DNA of 64,000 nt from Leuctra nigra (GCA_934045905.1 OW203767.1:28094785-28158784); one strand, 5' to 3'; positions 37,058-60,935 are shown, counted from the first letter of the stretch. Numbers and translations: made by a program. Notes: generated by a model not told the origin, from the letters alone.

Positions 37058-40000
37058 AGGAGAAGAAGGAGAAGAGAAAAACGACTGAGCGTCGGACTTG
37101 GCAAGTCGGTTCTTTTATGTAAAAATGCCCTAGCTATAGGTGGATACCATCCACCCCATGACCTTGTATGAGAACCATGGTATTGATAAAATAAAAACTT
37201 GATTGAAGGGTACTTTTAATATGAGGTGGAGAAACTAGGTGCAAATTGGAATTAGTTGATCTAGCTTAGTATCTTCATATATCAATATCAATATGGTAAT
37301 ATTGCAGAACATACCTGGAAGGGCATTGATGTCTGCTCTCCACTGTATGGAGCTTGTATAATTTCCATCCCTGTATCTTCTTGCTCTTTCTCATTGCAGT
37401 GTCTCTTTTGTTTTGTAAATATATCCAACACCAATGTGAAAGGTTGGTCTTCTTCATAATCTTCTAACATGAGCGTATTCCAAGTTACAGTTACATCCAC
37501 CGAGCTCGTGTTTCTGACTTTGATACGTCGAGTCTTTTTATCACTCCCAAATGCCAGAGTACCGAATCTCAGCACTGGTTCGCTGCTCTTGCAATGTAGT
37601 GCCATCGGGAATGAAAGTGGACGACCAGTCACATGAATCTCAACCTGGATTGTAAACGGAGGAAGTCCTGTCACAAAGCAAGTGATTGTTTCGAAATAGT
37701 TCCCCCAGGTGTCAGCATAGACCCACACGAAGACGGGCACTGCTCCGTGACTCTCGAGGTACTCTGAACATTTCTCGATAACGACGACCACTCCGACATT
37801 CGGTCTCATGCGAGGTTGCCATTCGTCAATATGTATCCCGTTGACCTCTGCCAGTGTTCTTTGAAAGACATTGATTTCGGAGTCTCGATCTCGCTCTGGA
37901 AAGTTTGTTACTTCGACCTTGAGATATGCAGGCAATGGCGTTTCGTTTCGTACGAGGAACATGCGCCTGACGGGCTTGAAACACGGTACATCCAAGAATT
38001 CAATGACTGCGTACGATCTCAACCACTCTAACAAGGAGCTCTTAGACGAAGGAAATATTTCAAGTGATTTTTCCTTTGGAGGTGTTACTGGCGGGGGAAC
38101 TTCATCAATGTCAACAACTTTCAAGAGCATCGGTGTCTCAATAAGTATTACGTCACGATCCAAGCCTTGTAAAAACTCCTTGGTTTGAAGATCCTCGGAG
38201 GCTAGTCCTATGCAAGGTGTTTCTGGCGTTTCGACTACTTCAGGAAGTGTTGTTTCCTCCATGTCAGGTTCAGTTAGTATTTCTTCAATGAGAGTTTCTT
38301 CTGTCTCTTCGACAGCTAAAGAACTGACGACAATCTCTTCTAGATGTACGGAGCACACACTACTCAAGTTCACAATACGAATCACCTCTTCAGGCTTTTC
38401 GTCATCCACCATTTCATTTGACTTATTAGAGTTTTCTTCAGCTATTAAGCAGGTGCAAACTTTCACATTAGCTAATGCTTTTCGTTGTGATACTGGAATC
38501 GGTGTCCGTGGATAGTTTATGTCTCTACCTCGTAGTGACCATGATATTGGTGAAATATTCAAATAATCTTTGTCAGTGAATTGAGTTTCATCTGCTTTTT
38601 TAGGTAAGTGGAATGTCACATTCAAGCAATCAACATTACAGATTATTGAAAGTATGAGAGGTATTCGTTCTCTACCGACCACACAAGGCACGTAGAAGTG
38701 TGTGATGTTGCCAGTTTCGTTCGGAACAATATAAACTTTTACAGTTCTTACACTACCTTTTTCAATTGTTCCTTTACTGGGCTTGAACTTGACTTTTAGT
38801 TTTGAAACGTCGCATCCGATTGGCTTACCCCATTCAAAACTCCCAAGAGCCTTTGACCGATTCCTCAGCTGTATCTTGTGACGAGTTGATTTTCCGACAT
38901 AAAGCTGGTTGCAGACATGGAGAACAGCTGTGTGTTCGACTGGGGCTTGAACGTCGAGCTTGGGCATGATAACATCTGCAGTGACGAGGATGTATGCTAT
39001 CGGCGTACTTTGGGCACACGTAATGGAGGAGAGTCTAAGAAGAGAGCAGTACAACCCGATATAATTTGTATCGAGATTGTAAGGAATCTCACAAGCACTT
39101 CCTTTATGAGAAAGGAAACCGAAGCTTTCCTCCGTTGAAGGTCCTTCCTTCAAGTAGAAATGTCTATCATTCAAGTTGTAAAAGAATTCTTCAAGGCTCC
39201 ATATTACTGGAACAAAGCTCTCGTTGACTGCGGTAAATGTTGTTCTAACTGGATCGCCTCGCCGCACAATGCCAAAGTCTAAATGATAGTTGGAAATTTC
39301 GGCAAGTGGTCCAGATACTTCTCCAGTTATTACTAGTTCTAACGTTTTGACTCCGTCATTAATGATACATTGGATCTTCCTAAATATCTCTCCGGGATAT
39401 AATGCATGGATTGTAACCGTTGTCAAAAGGCTTGTATGTGGTGCCAATTTTGTATTCTCTGGTTTAATAGCTAAACCAATTACTTCTCTTGCCCAATTGG
39501 GTATCCGCCACATGACTGTTACTTCCCAATCCATGTGATTTGTGATGAATACTTCTCTGCAAACCTCACTCTGACTAACTCTTAGTTTCTCACCAGCTAG
39601 GCAGATTATGGAGGGACTGAGGGTAACTTCTAATGGCACAACGGTCAACCAGAACTCCACTTCGCCCACAACAATGTCGACCCATTCAGAGCAGCTGTTT
39701 CTTCGGACCTTGATGCAGCTCTCATCGGTTATAGCAGCAGACGGAATGTTCTCGATGACAAGAGAGAGAACATGTCTGTAGTGTCCCACATCAACTCCAG
39801 GCAATTGACAAGACACTGTAAGCGTGTTTGAACTCTTCGGTAGTAGGATACCAGACGCTGGTGTTATGGTAATTGTTTTTTCAGGTAATTCATGGAGTAT
39901 CTCTCGAGATATTGTATGGATTTTTGGTTTCCTTTCCTCCCAATGGTAAGCCATTTTCAAATTACTTGTGTTCTTTATAGTAAACAGTTTGTTTGTGTTT

Positions 40001-41484
40001 TGAAAAGACAGACTTTTGCCAAGATCAATCCAATATTGGCAGCCTTCATCATCATCTCGATTAACTTCAAATGACTTTTCCATATCTTGGAACTCGAAGT
40101 AGTATTTATGGAATAACATTGCATCTCCGATTAGCTCAAGAACTCGCACTGTGCAGTTATCGCTGATTACATGAAGCGTTTCGGTGCTAACGCCCGTCTC
40201 TGTTGGTTGAAATCTTATGCAAAGTTCCATCACATCATCGGTGCCCAGGGAGAAATAAAATGGGCTAATTGAGTAAGGCGACATGATTAATATGTTATCT
40301 AAGGGAATATCTTTTATCTCTGCAAAACACCAACTTTCTTCATTGCAAATCCAAAATCTACCTTGACCTCCTTTATTGAGTAGTGGAATAATTGTTGTCA
40401 CACTGTCACCAATGAAACATCCGCTACTCTCTATTGTTTCTTTCTTGATGATATCCTTGACCGTATCTTCATCTTTGAATTGAGGCAATGTTAATACTTG
40501 TAAATGAGGTGGTTCCCGCATGGATTTGATCGAGATACAAACTGGTAGACCGCCCAGAACGTTTATTTTAAGAGTTTGCGTAGTGTCTTCATAGGGATCT
40601 CCAATATGACTGATTATTATTTTCATTAATAGCCCGGGTGCAACTATCTTTGTACATCCTGACAGAATATTCCATTGAACCTTAAACTTGGAACCAGGAC
40701 CTAGTGACAATATGCTAAACTTTCCTAATACTCTGCTAACATTCTTCAGATTCACAGTGGACTTGTATAATTGTCCTGGTTTACAATTAGCAAATATTAC
40801 TTGGTTTGGTTCTGCAATTAAAATAACGGGTTTGTCAGTGGTCTTGCTCTTCAAGACTGCAATAGTATTAATACTATTCTTACTAGTATTAATATTCTTT
40901 GTAGTAATACTTCTTGGTAGTGACTTATTTCTCTCTGAAATGCTTTGTTGTGCAATTGTTGTTGCAATACTCCTTCTATTATTTGGGGAGAACTGTTGAA
41001 AGTTTACAGGATTTTCATTGTAGACATCCTTCAGTAGATCGGTAGATCGCAGGAGATTGTAGTTTTCAACATCATTTTTGTCCAAGTCTCGGAATAATAA
41101 TTTCTCTTGTCTTAGTTTAGGTATATCTATCGGTGATTTTTCACTGATAGTTTCTATTTCAATTTGCTCTGAAATTCTGTTTTTTATGTTATTTTCTACA
41201 GATAGTATATCTTCCATGAGATAATCATATCTATGCTGGGCAGCTTTTACCCGCCAAGCAAGGTCGTTGATTGGTGTACCAGATGCAGTTGATTGAATCA
41301 AGTTGTGAGCCAAATCAGTGTGCAGAATTTCTTCTTGGAGAGTTTCTTGGAATATCTCTTTTGCTATGCCCGTACAATCGGGAGACGGCAATATCCTCTC
41401 TCTAGGTTTTTTTGTTAAGGGAATTGGAACTTTAAATGTTTGCACGTCTTCACATTGCGGTGTAGAAGTATATTTACTATCCAT
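34845..41484 (-). CDS. DLEC1: DLEC1 homologue (cilium-associated ASH/MSP-domain protein), two coding exons
   Basis: Coding exons 37315-41484 and 34845-35855 join in phase 0 (PFQ to VSPSEQ), giving 1,726 residues; human DLEC1 is about 1,755. The start at 41484 has a strong context (GGCACCATGG). An N-terminal helical segment (YDYLMEDIL) is followed by FSPNNRRS, where human DLEC1 has FPPNTR. Then come many beta-sandwich ASH/MSP/HYDIN-like repeats. Landmarks shared with DLEC1 include LDFGIVRRGDP, WGNYFETITCFVTG, LRFGTLAFGSDKKTR and the C-terminal LEGCGTWDES. Proteins of this class sit on axonemal microtubules, so expression in sperm or ciliated sensory neurons is likely. A minus-strand AATAAA lies 65 nt past the stop (34775-34780). 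The gene has one coding intron, against many in vertebrates. Confidence 0.92.
36122..36745. mobile_element. hAT-type element, 8-bp target duplication CATGGACG, in the DLEC1 intron
   Basis: 624 bp. Ends CAGTGCCGTAACTAGGG and CCTTGTTACGGCCCTG are imperfect inverted repeats, flanked by CATGGACG at 36114-36121 and 36746-36753. C- and G-runs occur inside (36170, 36337, 36538). No transposase coding sequence. Confidence 0.88.
36999..37079 (+). repeat. GAA/GGA microsatellite in the DLEC1 intron
   Basis: Irregular (GAA)n/(GAGGAA)n of about 80 bp. The long Ser/Leu/Pro or Arg-rich frames it opens are not genes. Confidence 0.9.
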
Positions 41485-42172
41485 GGTGCCTTTTAATTTT
41501 AGAATGTGCAGAAACAATTCAGATACCTAGTTAGTAGATAATAATTAATTTCACTCCTTTAATTTCTGGAAATATGTTTAAGAAGATGGTTCCGAGACAA
41601 AAAGAATTCCATGAGTGAAATCTTGAAATGAACGATATTCCTCACAATACTATCCTAGTCGTGTGCTATTCAATTAATTATGCTGATTTTTTACAAAATT
41701 GCCTTTTGATGCAGTAAACCTTTTTACAGAAATAAATAAAATATAAAAAAGCAAATAACAGCAAATAGCAGCTAACAAGGCGCTTCATTAATATTTTTAT
41801 GTAGCCATATTATATTTTACATTGCAGTATAAAACGGATCAGACACAATATTTAAAAATACGAAAACCCACCACCACCTAGAACCTACTCGATTTCGATC
41901 GAATCTCCCGCGAAATAGTCAATGAACAAGTTTTTAAGAAGGCGGATGGAACGTCATAGTTTGAGGGTCGGCCGCTTGGTGTTCATGTTTTGAAATGTTG
42001 TAGTCAATGCTGATGACGTCAAACAACAATCTGCAGTGGAGTGGATCCCAACCGCCATTACATACGCCGTATAACTGGCGTTATTGAGCTATTTTCAGTG
42101 ATAAAAATCCGGGTCATCTTCAAATATTAATCACAGTTATTTTCATAGAAGAGGCTCTTATATATCGGACTA
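41485..42172. promoter_or_regulatory. Bidirectional promoter region of DLEC1 and PP1
   Basis: About 690 bp separates the two divergent start codons. A perfect CRE, TGACGTCA, lies at 42014-42021, about 150 bp upstream of the PP1 ATG. The half near DLEC1 is AT-rich. I looked for an RFX X-box, expected for a ciliary gene, and found no convincing match. Confidence 0.5.
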
Positions 42173-52494
<10,322 letters not shown>

Positions 52495-52840
52495 ACGCTT
52501 ATCGCGCACCCATCAGACACTAGGACCACATAAAAGTTCTTATGCATATTTTTTAATACCTTTGAATGAGGATGTTGTGAGGATGACGCCAACATTTGTC
52601 ACCACTGTGATCTTTCATTTTGTTTCTTTTTGTTTTATTATCAGTTATCTGCCCTACTCTAATGGACCTTTCTGTTCAGGGTGGTTTCCTGTTACAACTA
52701 TATTCCTTGGTTTTCCATATTATTTTTTTAGTCTGAATGAAATATTCTGTCATCCCATTTTCTAGGTACATAAGTTATACTTATGAGGTAAAAATACGTA
52801 CGTACTCTGTTCATCACGACTCATGTGTGTAACAAATAAA

Positions 52841-54100
52841 GCAGTGATAATAGAACCTCTGCCTGTATTTAATCTTACGTCCATGAAATGTAATGTACAT
52901 TAGGTAATAATAATAACTGATGTTTGTAAAATATTACACCACATTTGTATAGCAACCTCTGGCAAAGCGAGGTCAGACTTTCCGGAACTGCAAACCCCCA
53001 GTTGATCTTAAGAATACTTACATTCTTATTGTTGGGGTGACATGGCTTTGGATTCATAAGCTAAATGCTATTATTAAATAATAATAATAATTTGTAGTTA
53101 AATAATCACTTTTACCTTACAGTTATGTAAGTTTGATATTATTGAACTGTACAAAGTAACAGTAGGTTATGAGACATTGCCTAAAATATTGATAAGGTCA
53201 TATTTGTTTTGATGAAAGATCTCTTATTTAGATTTTCTCCTTTCATGTCTAGCCAATCTTAAAATCACCCTCAATAAAACTGTTGAACAGTGGATCTGTA
53301 TTTTATTTAACCTCTTCTATCTTCCTGAACTGTCATCAACTAGGTAAACACCCAGTATTTGTCATTGACAAATTTTAAAATCCAAATTTTTGGAACAAAT
53401 TCCACAATAACCCAACATAATGTACAAAACCTCATTGGCAGAGGCAAGGTCATAATGTTGCTGATGTGTCGCCTTCAAAATAGTAAGGGTGAAATGAAAA
53501 AAAATACTTGAATTTTTTTCAAAGTGAAAAATGTAAAATTTGAGAAACTTCATTTCGGCCTTGGTGTGTGTGCTACATAACGAATCTGAATGATTTAAAA
53601 AAAAACTTGTCTTAAAATTCTTTACCAGAGAATATGTGTGTTAAGAAAAGAAATGAAGAATGAATGTCATGGACATACATAAAGAAAGTTATGTTTCTTC
53701 ACATAATTTTTATTTCAATCAAGCAGATATGTGGCAGATATTTTTTAACTATAGAGTGTCAATCTCTTAATTTAATTTCTTTATTTTTTATGGACATGAA
53801 AATTATAAGGAAATAAGCATTTATTAGGTAAAATTGTGTGTCGAATTTTAATTGAGTAGATAATTTTATTTTCAAAGTGTGGCTAAATGTCAAAATCTCG
53901 TCACTTCATTTCCACATATTTTTTATGAACTGGAAGTTGGAGTACAACTTTCCATTTTACCTGTGTAGGAAGTACGTACACTTACTGCAATTTGTAACAT
54001 TACACTTTGATTACACTTCATGATTTTGCCAAAAAAAGTGAAAAAATATTAAAATTCGTTTCTGCAGGATTTTTAAATAGTCGCGGGTGCCGCTTGGAGC
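52841..54100. other. PP1-INTS10 intergenic region
   Basis: AT-rich. The PP1 poly(A) signal at 52835-52840 is just upstream, and a further AATAAA lies at about 53273. Nothing coding is supported. Confidence 0.5.
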
Positions 54101-54189
54101 CGACCACGTGATCCCACTATCCAATCAGCTGTTCATACCGTCATACGGCAAGGAAGGTGGGTGGCTGTCAATTTTGTTTGTCAACAAAC
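54101..54189 (+). promoter_or_regulatory. INTS10 proximal promoter
   Basis: CACGTG E-box at 54105-54110 and CCAAT at 54121-54125, within 90 bp of the ATG and in a locally GC-richer block. Typical TATA-less housekeeping layout. Confidence 0.5.
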
Positions 54190-57100
54190 ATGTCTGCTAA
54201 AAGAGCTGGAGGTGTATCCAGCGAAGAATATCTCGTTTTAAAAGCGAAAGAAGCACTTCAGTCAGGTGATCAGCATACAGCGAAATCATGGATGATAACT
54301 GCTAAAACCTTATATTCAAACAACTTTGGCGTACAGTTTGAAGCTTACCTCATAGAAAAATCAGCAAGAAATGTCAAAGAGGCTGCCAAGTGTTTTGGGG
54401 CTATGTAAGCATTTGCATGGTTCATCTTTGCATGATTCTAAAGCTTGATTTACACGGGTCAATGTATTGATCAATACATTGAATTCAAGAGGCTGTGCAC
54501 ATGAGCAGAGCCACTTTCTCTGCTCAAAGTGACTCTGCTCATGTGCACAGCCTCTTGAATTCAATGTATTGATCAATACATTGACCCGTGTAAATCAAGC
54601 TTAACGTCCTACTAAGCCCATGGAATACCTACAAATGCCTTTATTATTTGCATTTTAAACATTAGCTTTGACTACCTATTAGTTTCCAGAAATTTCAAGA
54701 TGATTCCGAGCTCTGGCAAGAAGTTCAATCACTCACAACGGCTCTACGTTCCGACAGTGGAGAACTCGAGGCCGAATTTCTCCGAGAAATGTTTAGTCAT
54801 ATACCTTCTGGTAGCTAATTGTTTACACTTCGTATTAAAGTGTTTCACATTGTGGAATTGGTTTACATTTAAAACTTTTAATTCGGCAGATATTCAGCGA
54901 GAGCTTTTGCTGATGACAGCAGAGCGAAGTGAGGATACGATGGAACACTGTCGGTTATTGCTGCTCCTACTGCATAGATTTCCAGAAGCTGTAGCTCAGC
55001 ATGGGGTGTGTTATTTAGACTTTAAATAACTGGTTTTAAATAAAGTCCTTTGCTTTCAAACAATAATTTCTTTTTAAACTCGTTTCTTTCAATTTAGTCA
55101 AGTTTGGTCGACACATTGCTGACAGCAGAGAAACACTGTCACTATCAGAATGCAGTCAATTGCTATCGAAAGTTGCTGGGTAAGATATCCTATACTGACA
55201 TTCCAAAAGAAATTACAATGTCATTATAATCGGTACATATTAAGTACCTATTAACACATTTTATGTTTGTTACAGTTTGTGATTTGCTTCCGTTACTTGG
55301 ATCCAGTCAGGTTGATATTATGCCTAAACAATTACTTCGCTTGCTTCACAAGTCAATTGAGTTTTTCATATGTTACCTCACATCATCAAATCAAGCAATT
55401 GAAAACTTACCAGAGTCGGAAAGCCGAATTGAAGATCCTTGGAAGTGTCTCTTCAAAATATTGGAATTAACAGGCAAGAAATTACGATGGGAGCTCAACA
55501 GTAGTGTTTTCGTACAGACAAGGTAAGTACAATATGTAGAATATCTAAAATCCAGGAGGGGGTGTGGGACACATGCGTTTTGGACAATAATTTTCATCGA
55601 TTTGATATTGGTATGAGAATTTTTGCACAATAGGTATGAAAACATTTTAAAAAAGTCTTTTTGTATTTTTTTACGGTTGCAAATTCCCTAATTAAACCCC
55701 CTGAGGGGGAATTCCCCACCAGTTAGTAAAATTGGGTATAGTATCACTCCAAATTAGGAGAGAAGGGAAGAAGATTTTCACACTTCACACACAACTGTAT
55801 ACCTAATGCTACGTTACAGTTATTTCTTGAAGTCTTCGCTGACACCAGTTTAAGATCGCTTCTCTATGAAACTACAACCACTTGAATGTATGTTCCCAGC
55901 AATAAAGATGTGTGGTGGCAAATGCTAAACGACTTCAACCCGGCTTTATCCGAGGAGCAACTTCTGTACTGCACGGTGACCTGCTTCCTGCACTGCATCC
56001 ACGAGTACAAGACGCTGATCAGCGGCGACGTCCCGCTCATCCTCGTGGAGCTGTTCGCCGACGCGGACGTCGTCACGGAGCCCGACATCAAGCGGCTGAA
56101 GATGGACGTCGGCTCGATACCGCATCTGACGGTGGCCAAGGACGCGGGGGTCGGAGCGATGGCCGTCGTGCAGAGCTTCGTCATGTCGACACGGTGTTGG
56201 ACGCTCATGCATCGGACACCAACGCTGGAGCGAGGTGAGACATTTTTACACCATGACCAGAGCAATTCGAGAAAATAACAAACACGACTGACCTCTGGTG
56301 GATTCTTTGGTACTAGTCATAACGGGGATAATGGAGGATATCACGGGGATATTTATATTTAAATAAATTATATTAAATTTGCTTTAGTTGTTTGTTATGG
56401 CTGAATAAGTAAACTGGTAACTAAATTTAAGCGTCAATTGTGTCTTCTTTTTCACTGCCCTATGGAAACACGAACATCAAGCATCGCTGATATCGCTGAT
56501 AACCTCGCTGTTGAGCGCCATAAACCATAATATCAAAATAAAAAAGTGCATCTAAAAAGTTTCCTGACAGAAGTGGCTCCATCACGTATCGCTTATTTGT
56601 ACGAACAGACTGCACCAAAAATGACTAGTGCTCCCGTCTAATAACTAACTTCTATAGTTGTAGGACATAGACAGTAGACACTGATGGTCCATCACCCACT
56701 ATCTTCCAGAATTCATCAAGCTCATCAAGCAGCTGAAGCTTGAATCTTGGTTCAACTGCTTCCTGATCGACTCCGCACTCTACAGCGGGTTGTACGAAAA
56801 GGCCGCCAAGTTGGAGGTTCAAGGTCGAGTTCCCAACGCCCCTCCGACGCTCCGCAGCCTTCTCTGTCAAGCGAGCGTCAACTTCAGCCAGAGGAAATAC
56901 TCTCTCGTTGCCGAGAACACGTTCCAGATCGTCGGGATCCTGCCGAGTGCCACGCCGCTTGGAACCAGCTCCTTGCCGCCGGCCTCGCGAGTCAATCGGC
57001 ATCTCCACTTTCTCTCGCTCGGACGGACTCCGGTGTTGCAGTATTGCGTCAGTCTGCTCATTGCTGCACTCAAGGTTCGTTTTAGCACAGCTATTTTTAT

Positions 57101-59294
57101 ACCTACCTAACTTATTTTTGTTTATTAACAATAGCGGTGGGAAAATCCGTGAATTTTAGAAATCGCTTGATGATTGTCAAAAGTTGTCATACTTGAGTTG
57201 AGAGCTCATCATCACTCTTATGCAGAAATTGTACACTGCCCAGGATACCTACCTTCAAGATTTCCCACTTCATTACTCAAAATAACATTATGTTTACAAA
57301 ATAAATAGACAGAACAACTAGTTTTTAGCAAGTTCAGCAAGTTGTTTAATACAACTAAATGACATGGTCATATTTTAACTGAAAACTCTAAAATAATCTG
57401 ATAAGTACAAAATTTTGTTCTGAAGCTTGCAAGTCTGGAAAGTGGCAGCCATTGACAGTAAGAGCATAGAAAAATCAAGCAGTATTTTATTTACCTCTAT
57501 AATAAGCATTAAGGAGGGATGCCCAAGTAGATTTTCCGAAAATATTTTTTGTTGAAATGTACGACTTTTATTAATTTTTTCAACATTTCAATTACCTATA
57601 TGTTTATGTAAAAGTTTCATCAAATGTCTTTTAACTTGCAACTCTCAAATTATATTGAGTTTTCAATATGATATCTTTGGAAGATTAAGAAATTTTAACA
57701 CAGGAGGTATAGGAAAATTATTTAGAATTTGGTGCATAACTTTTAAAAACGTATGGCTAGGTGTATATATAAAAATCTTAATACCTCTATGTCTAATACA
57801 CATAATATTAGTTTTTGGAAAAAATCTATCGGTGGAAAATAGTTTAAATCTAATATTTACTAGGAAAAATACCGTGTTTTTTCGACTTACCATGTTAAGG
57901 ATACGGCTAACTCAAATTTATAAAGTGATATATCTTGGAAATTAGTTCGGCTACCCTACTTTTTCTTGCGTTTATATGGTGCACAAGGGAATTATCTATT
58001 AAATAAGCATATTAATTCAGATATCTATCGGAGACCTCTACTTGGGCATCCCCCCTTAATATCGATCTTCATATAGGTAGTATTATATTTCTAATTTTGT
58101 TAAAATTTAAAACTGAAAGAAGTTTTATGACTGAGGTTCCATATTGAGTGGTTCATAATATTCAAACAAGTATGATGGATCACATCCAGACAGTAAAAAA
58201 ATGAGACGAACACAACATCTTGTGCTGTATTTGTTGTGTGCAGCGGAGCCCGAGCACCGAACTGACGACCGGGCACATCCTAACGCTGCTGCAACTGGAT
58301 TGGCCGGCAGAAGAGGAGCTGGCGTGTCAGCTGCTGGAACAGATCCGAGTCCGCGGGAGCTTCTCGTACAGCCTGTTCCAGCATTACGTGGTCAACATCG
58401 ACCTGCTCGAGGAGTTCATGTTCTTGTCCACGGAGCAGGGCGGAAGCATCACGCTAGACATCATGCCGGCCGCACAGCTGGCCAGGTAATGCATTCACAG
58501 TACGCTCATTTCAACAATCATTGATAAAGCGAATGTCTCCTTTTCGCTCGGACCCCTTGCTGACCGTACCGATACAGATAGCACCATTTCTCCGATTGTG
58601 CTGAATTTTGCACACATGTTAAGATCTCTTCTGCAAAGTCATACAGACCCATTTTTTTTTAAATACGTAGATTGGTTAAAATTTAAAAAAAAAAACATAG
58701 TATATAATTTTAAATTTTGCAACCTGTCATTGAGACCAACATTTTCATCTTGTCAACTTAAACAAAGTTTCAGCCAAAGCCTTCCATTGTGTTTCTGTTT
58801 GGTAAAAACTAAAAAATCAAAATGTTCCGATTAAGTTCAAACTTTGCATGGTGATCAAGACCAACGTTATCTATCTATACTAATGAACCAGATAATAATC
58901 ATTCTGCCTGTTCCATGGTTCGGAGGTAGTACCTAATTATACCTATTTATTAGGGAAACCCTTGAATATTCAATGATGACACTTGGTGAAACTGAAATGT
59001 TTTACCTATTGCTTGCTATGAACATTTTTCCATTCTCAATACACATGCGAGTATGGCCATCAATGATCATCTTATACGCATTACATTATTATGATTGTCC
59101 CACAATATGGAAATTTACATTTATTTTCCAGCCAACGGAGAATATCTACTCGAGGTGCAGACAAAGGTGTGAAGGAAGACTTCAAGCTGGCAATGAGAAG
59201 ACAAGCAGCGAGAAGCTACGAGCCAATCGATATGCTCATTATCAAATTTCTCACTTACGAACGAGAAGCTCTGTTAAAAGCAATTAGTAATTAG
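54190..59294 (+). CDS. INTS10: Integrator complex subunit 10, nine exons
   Basis: INTS10 is part of the Integrator arm module, which acts with RNA polymerase II on snRNA 3' ends and paused genes. Exons: 54190-54404, 54683-54810, 54890-55005, 55098-55179, 55276-55522, 55900-56234, 56710-57074, 58244-58485 and 59132-59294; all phases fit, giving 630 residues (human 710). Matches along the human protein include AKSWMITAKTLY, FQDDSELWQEV, LLLLLHRFPEAVAQHG, NCYRKLL, DPWKCLFKIL and, near the end, YVVNIDLLEEFMFLSTEQGG and TRGADKGVKEDFKLAMRRQ. The exon 2 acceptor is TATTAG (54682), because the nearer TTCCAG breaks the frame. It is helical-repeat protein without enzymatic motifs; a central acidic linker seen in human is shortened. 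Confidence 0.95.
54442..54601. mobile_element. Harbinger-like hairpin MITE, TAA target duplication
   Basis: 160 bp in INTS10 intron 1. AGCTTGATTTACACGGGTCA is mirrored exactly at the right end; TAA flanks both sides (54439-54441, 54602-54604). The arms contain their own palindrome TGTATTGATCAATACA. The near-perfect pairing suggests recent insertion. Confidence 0.85.
57075..58243. other. INTS10 intron 7, no recognised feature
   Basis: AT-rich intron. Open frames at 57655-57945 on either strand have no recognised domain. The phrase GGATGCCCAAGTAGA at about 57517 recurs inverted (TCTACTTGGGCATCC) at about 58037, so 57515-58051 may be a low-copy inverted-repeat element. Confidence 0.4.
58560..58865 (+). 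repeat. Degenerate Helitron-like family fragment in INTS10 intron 8
   Basis: Contains AATTTTGCACACATGTT and CAAACTTTGCATGGTGATCAAGACC, which are reverse-complement relatives of the modules in the 20171-25120 copies. Ends are not defined. Confidence 0.45.
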
Positions 59295-59956
59295 AAATGC
59301 ACATGTAAGTTGCAAGCAAGTATTTATCCTTCTCACACCCATTCTCCTCATTCATCGTGGTAGCGTTTGTTTTGGTCAGTGATTCACTGGTCTAGGCCAG
59401 AGATTTAGGTTTCCCATGCCGAAAGGTCAGTGGTGAGGCCATTGATTAAGCCGGCTGGGTAGGTAGTGAGTTTGACCTTGAAGAGTTTTTAATCAATTTT
59501 TTTATCAATATCTTTTACCAATGTAATTGTTAACAAAATAAGGCTTTGTACGAGTATTCAGAAAAGTTTACAATGAAAATAATTCCATAGCTTGTTAGAT
59601 ATTCTATTCTATTTATTAGATTTACTTTGTCTACAGATGTTTAGTGCCTGAAAATTAGTAAAATTATGGCACTAAATACCTGTTGGACAAAATAAAACTT
59701 ATATCTTATTTCAAACTCTGAAATTATTTTCATTGAACTATTCTGAATACTCGTATACAAAGCCCTATTTTGTTAACAATTACATGGGTAAAAGATATTG
59801 ATAAAAATCATTTAAAAAACTCTTCAAGGCTTAAAATTATTTTTGGGGAAACGACGACTGATGTTTTGTAATGTATCCAAACAAAACCCAGCCCAGCTCA
59901 CTACCCAGCCCTCTAAAGGTCAGTTAACAGTCAGCCTAAGCCTATTATCCAAGAGC
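59295..59956. other. INTS10 downstream region with a large inverted repeat
   Basis: AATAAA at about 59690 may end INTS10. About 59505-59560 (TTATCAATATCTTTTACCAA, then AAGGCTTTGTACGAGTATTC) is mirrored at about 59735-59800, an inverted repeat of some 60-bp arms. A further element follows at 59957. Confidence 0.5.
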
Positions 59957-60692
59957 CAGGGCCGGCTTAAGGTACATTCTTGATGTACGCGAAAAATGAT
60001 AATGCCGCCTATCAAGGGTGTACGCAGGATGACATTTCTATTGTGAGGAGGGGGGGGGGGGGGGGGGGCACGTTCTTAACAATTTGAAAACTTACAGACG
60101 AAATAGGGGGGTTCGGGGGCGCAGCTCCCGAGAAAATTTTGGTTCAAGGTCATTCGATTTGGTGCAATTTTGAATCTCAGATTAGTTATTTTTGGGAAAT
60201 ATAAATTACCAATGTCCAAAAATAATTCCAGTCATTTTGGTAAGTTTTCGACATGATCTGCCTCTTTCTTTTACTTTTTTGTTCACATATTATTTTAAAT
60301 GTGCTGCTTTCTTAGATGATGTTCTGATTTTGGGGGGGACGCTCCCAGATTTTTTACATTTCATGGTCATTTTGAAGTAAACCTACGCGTTTCTGGTAAA
60401 ATTACTGCAACATTGAACTCAATTTTTCTTGGTAATTTTTCATGCGTAAACAAAAAGTTCAGGAACATATCTAGGTGAAGGTATTAACATAACATGAACG
60501 AGATTTGTTTGGATACATTACAAAACATCAGTCGTCGTTTCCCCAAAAATAATTTTATTTCTTCCGAGCTTGAATATTGGTCAACATGATGACACAAAAT
60601 AGTAAATTTTCAAAAAATGCTGAAAGTGCCGCCTATCCGAATGTGCCGCCGTACGCGGTCGCGTACGTCGCCTATGCCTAAAGCCGGCCCTG
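59957..60692. mobile_element. hAT-type element, 8-bp target duplication CCAAGAGC
   Basis: 736 bp. CAGGGCCGGCTTAAGG and CCTAAAGCCGGCCCTG are terminal inverted repeats; CCAAGAGC flanks both sides (59949-59956, 60693-60700). It carries a G-run of about 19 at 60049 and no transposase frame. GTTTGGATACATTACAAAAC-like text at about 60508 also occurs, inverted, at about 59860, just outside the element. Confidence 0.88.
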
Positions 60693-60935
60693 CCAAGAGC
60701 CCCAACCAGCCTCCCCTACGAGACAGACATCCCTCGAATCAACTCTAGCGCTCTCCGGTCCGCACTATTCCAGTTCGCTTTCTTAGCAGTGTCTCATCAG
60801 TTCACACTTTTCCATGAATTAATGTAATTCTGATGTAGGAAGGTAAAACACAAAACTTTGCGAAAATATTTATAACGCACATATTTAATTTAGAATAACA
60901 ATTTATTTCATAAATTAATACAATTATTACGAGCA

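Noticed and set aside
36974..37171. Arg-rich or Leu/Pro-rich frames
   Set aside because: Produced by a GAA/GGA microsatellite.
41485..41517. Upstream extension of DLEC1 by 11 codons
   Set aside because: The extension begins at TTG, not ATG. The ATG at 41484 has a near-ideal context.
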